This document shows, one piece after another, positions 7,362 through 11,720 of a stretch of 11,720 nucleotides of DNA (positions are counted from its first letter, which is position 1; every line of letters begins with the position of its first letter). Source of the stretch: Methanobacterium sp. (GTDB lineage: Archaea; Methanobacteriota; Methanobacteria; Methanobacteriales; Methanobacteriaceae). The stretch spans positions 13,066 through 24,785 of the forward strand of contig JAUNXM010000016.1 in NCBI GenBank assembly GCA_030539815.1. The letters are read 5' to 3'. The notes below the pieces were generated by a model. That model was not told where the DNA came from. It saw only the letters and a program-made list of their open reading frames with translations, and made no database searches. The position numbers and the translations under genes were made by a program.

Positions 7362-7690
7362 TGGGCGATCACCCCACTTACCACACTTATTTGGTTGGTT
7401 ATTTTATTTACTGTAACAATTAATTCTTCTAATTACATTAAAAAATTAAGATAATTAACTAAGAAAACATGTGTGGTAAGTGAGGTACAAATAATGTCCA
7501 AGTGCAATATAGGCTTTATATGTGCAATAGGGGGCATATGTATACACATACTCGTATAAATTTATGTATGAATGTATTAATTTATAGATTGATTTAGCCC
7601 TAGCTGCGGATATTAAATGATGTAAAACGAGAAAGATGGCTGTTGGTACTGGGATATGTGTGGAATGATGAAAAGGAGTGATATTGATCT
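7362..7690. other. Convergent intergenic region without a gene
   Basis: This 329-bp AT-rich stretch lies between the convergent helicase and HEAT genes. I found no credible coding frame. It holds a U-rich tract after the helicase stop (7387-7410), a candidate archaeal terminator; the inverted repeat described separately; a direct repeat GTGCAATA at 7502-7509 and 7522-7529; and a near-palindromic TATAAATTTATG (7555-7566) that could be a TATA box on either strand. Confidence 0.5.
7372..7485. repeat. Widely spaced inverted repeat downstream of the helicase gene
   Basis: CACTTACCACAC (7375-7386) and GTGTGGTAAGTG (7471-7482) are a perfect 12-bp inverted repeat, extended by two more pairs after one mismatch (7372-7373 with 7484-7485). 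The spacer is 84 bp and AT-rich. The arms read AAGTGGGGTGA on the minus strand (7379-7369) and AAGTGAGGTAC on the plus strand (7478-7488). This resembles the AAGTGGGTGTA core in the left box of the long origin repeats. A second set of binding sites for the same replication protein is one reading; a long hairpin terminator is another. Confidence 0.6.
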
Positions 7691-10453
7691 TTAATTACTA
7701 TAAATATTATTAATAACACGGATATTGAAATCCATTGTTTCACTTGTTAATTCTTGAATTGCAAATAAAAACTGGCGAAATGCTGGTGGATATGCATTTG
7801 ATCCTCCTGATGTTAGTGTTTTATCATGGAATTGAATCTTCAAACTCCAAAGATCACCATCATAGACATCATCATCGGTATAGGATTCTTTCCAATCAAA
7901 TATGTCTATTTGATCCATCATTTCCCAAAAATCTATCCATTTCTCTTCAGATATAGGGTATTCCTCAGTCATTTCGGTCAAAAATTCATCAGGACTACCA
8001 TTAACTTTATGACTAGTGTAGAAAATTTTATGATCATCAATTTTTACAAAAATCCTACTCCCAATCCAAAGTGGTACACTATATTCAAATTCAAATTTCT
8101 TTACAACTATGCTTTTAGGAACTACTTTTGTAGATGGATTGTCCAATTTAACTAGTGCCTTTCTTGCTATTCTTTTAATATATGGACTCTCATCATGCAA
8201 TTTCTCTATAAAAGTTTGATAAGCACGTTTATCTCTAATCTTACATAAAGATAAAATTGCAGACTCTCTTACAGAAGTTACGGGATCATCACTTATTGAT
8301 ATTAGAACATTAACCGCTTTGGGGTCACCTATTTCACCAAGAGCTTGGGCAGATACTTTACGGATTTCTTCATTGAAACTGAACAATCCATTAATTATTA
8401 AGTCTACAGCTCTTTTTTCACGTGCATGCATAAAAGCAATGGTTGCATCATGTCGGAAATGAAGATCGCTACTGTCTTTGAATAATGCACACAATTGTTT
8501 AAAGGAATTTTCTTCACCTAATTTATAGAGGCTCAATATCGCCCATTTTCTAACTTCAGGCTCAGACTCTTTGCTCCTAAGAATTAGTCCATAAATTGAT
8601 CTTTTATCACCGAGATCGCCAAGAGCCCTTATAAAGTGGCATTTTATACAATATTCTGAATTTTTATATGAATCATCGTCCATAGCTTTGAATAAATGTT
8701 CGACTACTGGCGCACCATTATCATGTAAGGTTTTTAAACGACCAAAAGCAAAACCGGATATTGGATATTCACGGTCTATATCATACATTGAAAAGACACG
8801 TATTAATCCTTTAATATCTCCTTCTCTTTCCATTGTATCCAAACCGCCACCATAATCATCAAGGCAATCTATTGCTCTTATGAATAAATCACCATCTAAA
8901 TGTATTAGTGAATTAGTTATGGCATGGTAAGAACGTATAGTTCCAATTTTATCTAAACCCATAAGACAACTATAACGGATTCTTGTGTGTCTAGATTCAT
9001 TGAGTAATGTATTAGTTAAAGAACTGATGGCAAGTTCATCACCTATCTCTCCAAGATGATTAGCCGCAACACAGGGAAGAGTCACATCCATGTCAATTGA
9101 TCGAACAGGTTCTGGGAATAGATCTTCATACATTGGATATTCATCTTTTTCATAAACTAACTCACCTTTTACAACCTTAATCAAACCAGGAACATATTTT
9201 GCATTTACTATAATTTCAAAATCTTTATTGTTTATTTCTGTTTTAGTACTATAAAGTAATTCTAACTCATTTATCAATTCTTCCCGTTTAATAGCTGCTT
9301 TTTCTTCTTCAAGTTGCGTTTTAACCTCTTCATGCTCATTTATAAACTTTAGACCAGTTGATCCAAATTTTTTGAGAGCTTCTTTTGCAGCCTGAGAAAC
9401 ACCAATTGTAGAATCCAAACTTGATACGAGTGATGGTATAGCACTTTCATCACCAATTTCGCCTAATGCTTCCGCTGCAAGCATACAAACTCTGGTGTCT
9501 GAATCAAGTAATGATTTACATAACGGTTTGACTGCTCTTTCATCACCTACTAAGATTAATGCTTTAGCTGCTTTACGTCTTACAGAACTATCATCATTTT
9601 TTAATCGTTCAGTTAAAGGTATAACCGCTTTAGGATCTCCAATAAGTCCTAGTGCATCACACACCTTTTTGATTATAACTGGATTAGGATTGTTTAATGC
9701 ATTAATTAAGGGTTCTACTGCAGGTTCACCAATTTCAACTATGGCTTTAACAGCTCCATTACGCGTTTGAATATCAGAATTAAATGAATTGATTAAAGGA
9801 ATTATAGCAGGTTCGCCAATTTCAACGCAGTTATTGAATTCTTTTGTTGCTATTGAAAGATATGCTGTAGTTTCGTAACTAGGCGTCTGTGATATTTTTC
9901 TTATTGCGACCTCTGATTTGTCCCTTACAGAACTTTCAGGATCTTTTAATGATTGACTTAGTGGGAGAATAGCTCTGGGATCACCTATATTGCCTAAAGC
10001 TTCTAATGCTCGTAAACGAACTTTATATTCAGAATCGTTTAAGGCTGCGCATAATGGTTCAACAGCTTCTTTATTATTAACTTGTATTAGTGCATTGGCA
10101 GCTCTACGTCTTACATATGAATTTGGGTCTTTTAATAATTTTATTAGCGGTTTAACAGCTCGAGCGTTACCCATCAGACCCAATACATCACAAACTTTTC
10201 TTCTAATAACCGCATTGCTATTATTAGAAGCTGCTAGAATAGGTTCAAATGCAGGTTCTCCTATCTTAACTAACTTATAGACATTTTTATTACGTTCACT
10301 ACTACTACTCGAGCTTAATCCTTGGATTAAAGAAGGAATATGATCATTAATTAAAGTTTCACTAACTTCGTTAACAATTATTTCTCTAGCAGCTGCTAAT
10401 TTTGCTCTCCTTGCTTTTTTACCTTTTTTTGTTCTTGGAGCACTTTTCTCCAA
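7691..10453 (-). CDS. Large HEAT-repeat protein with C-terminal domain of unknown function; probably the downstream half of a frameshifted gene
   Basis: This 920-codon frame begins with a basic segment (KKGKKARRAK, 9-18), then PBS-lyase-type HEAT repeats of about 31 residues from roughly 53 to 365, each with the pattern IGDP.AV.PL....D....VR..A..AL. A charged helical linker follows (about 372-400), then more diverged HEAT repeats (about 455-770). Residues about 785-905 are a separate domain with several tryptophans (W839, W843, W854, W869) and a GSNAYP motif (884-889); I recognise the motif from uncharacterised bacterial and archaeal proteins but not a function. HEAT arrays form solenoid scaffolds for protein binding. 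The only start in frame before the repeats is TTG 10453, without a ribosome site and 58 nt inside the preceding gene. The frame is -1 to that gene, and two A AAA AAG heptamers lie in the overlap, so a fusion product is likely. No signal peptide is seen. Confidence 0.8.
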   Translation of the reverse strand: MEKSAPRTKKGKKARRAKLAAAREIIVNEVSETLINDHIPSLIQGLSSSSSSERNKNVYKLVKIGEPAFEPILAASNNSNAVIRRKVCDVLGLMGNARAVKPLIKLLKDPNSYVRRRAANALIQVNNKEAVEPLCAALNDSEYKVRLRALEALGNIGDPRAILPLSQSLKDPESSVRDKSEVAIRKISQTPSYETTAYLSIATKEFNNCVEIGEPAIIPLINSFNSDIQTRNGAVKAIVEIGEPAVEPLINALNNPNPVIIKKVCDALGLIGDPKAVIPLTERLKNDDSSVRRKAAKALILVGDERAVKPLCKSLLDSDTRVCMLAAEALGEIGDESAIPSLVSSLDSTIGVSQAAKEALKKFGSTGLKFINEHEEVKTQLEEEKAAIKREELINELELLYSTKTEINNKDFEIIVNAKYVPGLIKVVKGELVYEKDEYPMYEDLFPEPVRSIDMDVTLPCVAANHLGEIGDELAISSLTNTLLNESRHTRIRYSCLMGLDKIGTIRSYHAITNSLIHLDGDLFIRAIDCLDDYGGGLDTMEREGDIKGLIRVFSMYDIDREYPISGFAFGRLKTLHDNGAPVVEHLFKAMDDDSYKNSEYCIKCHFIRALGDLGDKRSIYGLILRSKESEPEVRKWAILSLYKLGEENSFKQLCALFKDSSDLHFRHDATIAFMHAREKRAVDLIINGLFSFNEEIRKVSAQALGEIGDPKAVNVLISISDDPVTSVRESAILSLCKIRDKRAYQTFIEKLHDESPYIKRIARKALVKLDNPSTKVVPKSIVVKKFEFEYSVPLWIGSRIFVKIDDHKIFYTSHKVNGSPDEFLTEMTEEYPISEEKWIDFWEMMDQIDIFDWKESYTDDDVYDGDLWSLKIQFHDKTLTSGGSNAYPPAFRQFLFAIQELTSETMDFNIRVINNIYSN
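9323..9763 (-). repeat. HEAT super-module, copy 3 (coding)
   Basis: Residues 231-377 of the downstream HEAT frame repeat a block of about 145 residues also found in the upstream frame. Shared landmarks in order are RNxAV, IGEPAxEP, KxCDxLGLxGDPxAV, ALILxGDExAVKPLC, ADESAIPSLVSSLD (GDESAIPSLVSSLD here) and an EH-rich charged helix. The match to copy 1 in the other frame is closer than either is to ordinary HEAT units, which shows duplication of a whole multi-repeat block. Confidence 0.7.
9890..10297 (-). repeat. HEAT super-module, copy 2 (coding)
   Basis: Residues 53-188 of the downstream HEAT frame contain KIGEPAFEP, IRRKVCDVLGLMG, ARAVKPLIKLLKDP, ALIQV, AVEPLCAALNDSE and KVRLRALEALGNIGDP. 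These align with copy 1 (IGEPAFEP, LRRKTCDVLGLMGDP, AVKPLINLLNDR, ALILI, AVKPLCSALNDSE, KVRARAAKALGKI). It lacks the DESAIPSLVSSLD ending seen in copies 1 and 3, so the last unit has diverged. Confidence 0.7.
10387..10453 (-). promoter_or_regulatory. Candidate -1 frameshift signal in the HEAT gene overlap
   Basis: In the reading phase of the upstream HEAT frame, two A AAA AAG heptamers occur at 10429-10423 (within CAA AAA AAG) and 10420-10414 (within GTA AAA AAG). A -1 slip on either moves ribosomes into the downstream HEAT frame, ahead of the upstream stop TAG (10398-10396). Just upstream is a perfect 6-bp hairpin, TTGGAG (10453-10448) with CTCCAA (10440-10435), whose GGAG could also act as an internal Shine-Dalgarno. 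Just downstream is the palindrome TAGCAGCTGCTA (10398-10387). A AAA AAG is the heptamer used in E. coli dnaX. Whether slippage happens here is untested; the A7 and A6 runs could equally cause RNA polymerase slippage or mutation. Confidence 0.5.
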
Positions 10454-11720
10454 TCTGGTTCTGGTTCTGATTTTTGTTCATGGTTATTTTTTGATGGTTT
10501 TAATGTGCTTGTATTTACTAATTTACCATTAGGATCATCTTCAGAACCCGTTTGGTGTTTAGAATCGTTAGAACCATATAAACTAGGAACTTTATGATCA
10601 TTTTTCGTTCCGTTCTCTGGAGAATTAATCTTATTATCATTTTTTAGTTCAGTTCTTTTAGTATCACTTAATTCATTGTATTGTTGAGGTCGTGTTGATT
10701 CTAGTTCTTTTTTTAGTCTTGCTTCTTCTATGGTGGTTTTTTGTAATACGTGTTCATCATGAGCGTTTTTACCTTTAGGGCCTATTTTTTCAAGAGCTTC
10801 TCCAACTGCTTTAGATACTTCCAGGTTGGGATCATCTAAACTTGAAACTAGTGACGGTATTGCGCTTTCATCAGCAATTTTACCTAGTGCTTTTGCTGCA
10901 CGTGCTCTGACTTTGGGTTCAGAATCGTTCAATGCTGAACATAAGGGTTTAACTGCTGTTTCATCACCAATTAGAATCAATGCATGCGTAGCTCTACTTC
11001 TTACATGCCTATTTCTGTCATTTAATAGATTAATTAGTGGTTTAACAGCACGAGGATCACCCATGAGTCCTAAGACATCACAAGTTTTACGTCTAAGAAG
11101 ACTATTATTTATTTGAGAAGCTTCTACAACAGGTTCAAAAGCTGGTTCTCCTATTGCTACTAACCGTTCAACAGCCCTATTGCGAATACTACTGCCAACA
11201 GAATTTAAAGTAATTATTAATTTATCTATTTCATTTTCTAGCTCGGGATTTTTTGTAGTTGTTTCAATATTAATACCTTTTTCTTTAAGAACTTTGGAAG
11301 CATAATAATTTAATGCTTCGTTAGAACTTAATGTGGCTTTTTGAAGGGGTTCTATTGCACGAGCATCATTAAGAACTCCTAGAGCTACAGCAGACACGAC
11401 TTGTACATCCCATACAGGATCATCAGGATGTGGGTCTATAGAATAATTAGGTGGATTTTCCATAACGTTTATTATTGGTTCTACTGCACGCAAATCCCTA
11501 ATATTCCCTAAAATTGATACAGAATAAGCTTGAACCGCTTTATTAGGGTTTTCAATTGATTTTATCAGAGGTTCAACCGCAACACTACCCATATTGCTTA
11601 GAACTATCGCAGCTAAGTCTTGAACATCTTCTACATCATCGCCTAAAATTTTAATAAGAGGTTCGACCGCACGAGGATCTCCTATATCACCAAGAGCATC
11701 AACAGAATTTCTACGTACAA
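10396..11720 (-). CDS. HEAT-repeat protein, 5' part beyond right edge
   Basis: The frame is open through the right edge; codons from 11718 give 440 residues and the true start lies outside. The first visible residues (VRRNSVDALGDIGDP) are already HEAT repeat, so the Met at 11592 is internal. About nine PBS-lyase-type HEAT units of roughly 31 residues follow (patterns such as IGDPRAVEPLIKIL and LMGDPRAVKPLINLL), interrupted by a linker near 11290-11200. After the last unit comes a charged helix, then a long polar, low-complexity tail of about 100 residues rich in N, S, K, E and D, ending QEQKKVKKQGEQN. HEAT arrays act as scaffolds; the partner is unknown. The tail overlaps the next HEAT frame by 58 nt and contains the slippery heptamers, so the tail could be an inter-domain linker in a fused protein. 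No catalytic domain is seen in this part. Confidence 0.85.
   Translation of the reverse strand, partial: VRRNSVDALGDIGDPRAVEPLIKILGDDVEDVQDLAAIVLSNMGSVAVEPLIKSIENPNKAVQAYSVSILGNIRDLRAVEPIINVMENPPNYSIDPHPDDPVWDVQVVSAVALGVLNDARAIEPLQKATLSSNEALNYYASKVLKEKGINIETTTKNPELENEIDKLIITLNSVGSSIRNRAVERLVAIGEPAFEPVVEASQINNSLLRRKTCDVLGLMGDPRAVKPLINLLNDRNRHVRSRATHALILIGDETAVKPLCSALNDSEPKVRARAAKALGKIADESAIPSLVSSLDDPNLEVSKAVGEALEKIGPKGKNAHDEHVLQKTTIEEARLKKELESTRPQQYNELSDTKRTELKNDNKINSPENGTKNDHKVPSLYGSNDSKHQTGSEDDPNGKLVNTSTLKPSKNNHEQKSEPEPDWRKVLQEQKKVKKQGEQN
10753..11193 (-). repeat. HEAT super-module, copy 1 (coding)
   Basis: This block lies in the upstream HEAT frame (residues 134-280 counted from the internal Met at 11592). 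Its order of landmarks is the same as in copies 2 and 3 of the downstream frame. That the same block recurs on both sides of the frame junction supports the two frames being parts of one gene or recent tandem paralogues. Confidence 0.7.

Noticed and set aside
4390..7530. Possible att-like flanking repeat: GCACAATATAGG near 4396 and GTGCAATATAGG near 7502
   Set aside because: The match is only about 12 bp with mismatches in AT-rich DNA, and no integrase is present in the window.
7735..11116. Several plus-strand frames opposite the HEAT genes (7735-7956, 7826-8155, 9495-9770, 9990-10280, 10826-11116)
   Set aside because: They are antisense to repetitive HEAT coding sequence. Their similar sequences merely mirror the repeats on the other strand.
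11590..11592. ATG 11592 as the true start of the upstream HEAT protein
   Set aside because: The same frame continues upstream with HEAT repeat sequence to the window edge, so this Met is internal.

Overview
The window is AT-rich and looks archaeal, most likely from a methanogen of the Methanobacteriales (Methanobacterium-like). This is an inference. It rests on low GC, GGTG-type Shine-Dalgarno sites (GAGGTG before GTG 5396, GGGGTGAT before TTG 4313, AGGGGTG before ATG 1212), TATA-box-like promoters about 25-55 bp before starts, and gene families common there (DUF2085, PBS-lyase-type HEAT arrays, Mrr, P4/D5-type helicase). No rRNA, tRNA, CRISPR array, transposase or integrase is visible.

Layout from left to right. 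(1) Positions 1-279, minus strand: the N-terminal 93 codons of a DUF2085-type membrane protein that runs off the left edge. (2) Positions 325-4313, minus strand: a two-gene restriction-modification operon. A 1020-aa single-chain nuclease-methyltransferase (Type IIG-like) is followed 38 bp later by a 295-aa Mrr endonuclease. (3) About 4325-5380: roughly 1 kb without a convincing gene. It carries two diverged copies of a ~174-bp G-rich/AT-rich block exactly 470 bp apart, and I read it as a candidate replication origin. (4) Positions 5396-7361, plus strand: a small ribbon-helix-helix protein (probable autoregulator) and a P4/D5-type SF3 helicase (replication initiator-helicase), behind a TATA box with an inverted repeat directly upstream. 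(5) Positions 7362-7690: an AT-rich convergent intergenic stretch with a 12-bp inverted repeat whose arms resemble the origin-block core. (6) Positions 7691-11720, minus strand: two overlapping reading frames of very large HEAT-repeat proteins. The upstream one is cut by the right edge.

How the parts fit: regions 3-5 look like a minimal replicon (origin-like repeats, RHH regulator, SF3 helicase). It is divergent from an R-M operon, a common way for plasmids or integrated elements to stabilise themselves. Whether this is a plasmid or an integrated element cannot be decided here.

The most interesting signal is at the junction of the two HEAT frames. They overlap by 58 nt, the downstream frame is -1 relative to the upstream one, its only start is a TTG without a visible Shine-Dalgarno site, and the overlap contains two in-phase A AAA AAG heptamers (10423-10429 and 10414-10420), the classic -1 slippage sequence. 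The pair may be expressed as one giant fused HEAT protein by programmed frameshifting or transcriptional slippage, or it may be a broken or phase-variable single gene.
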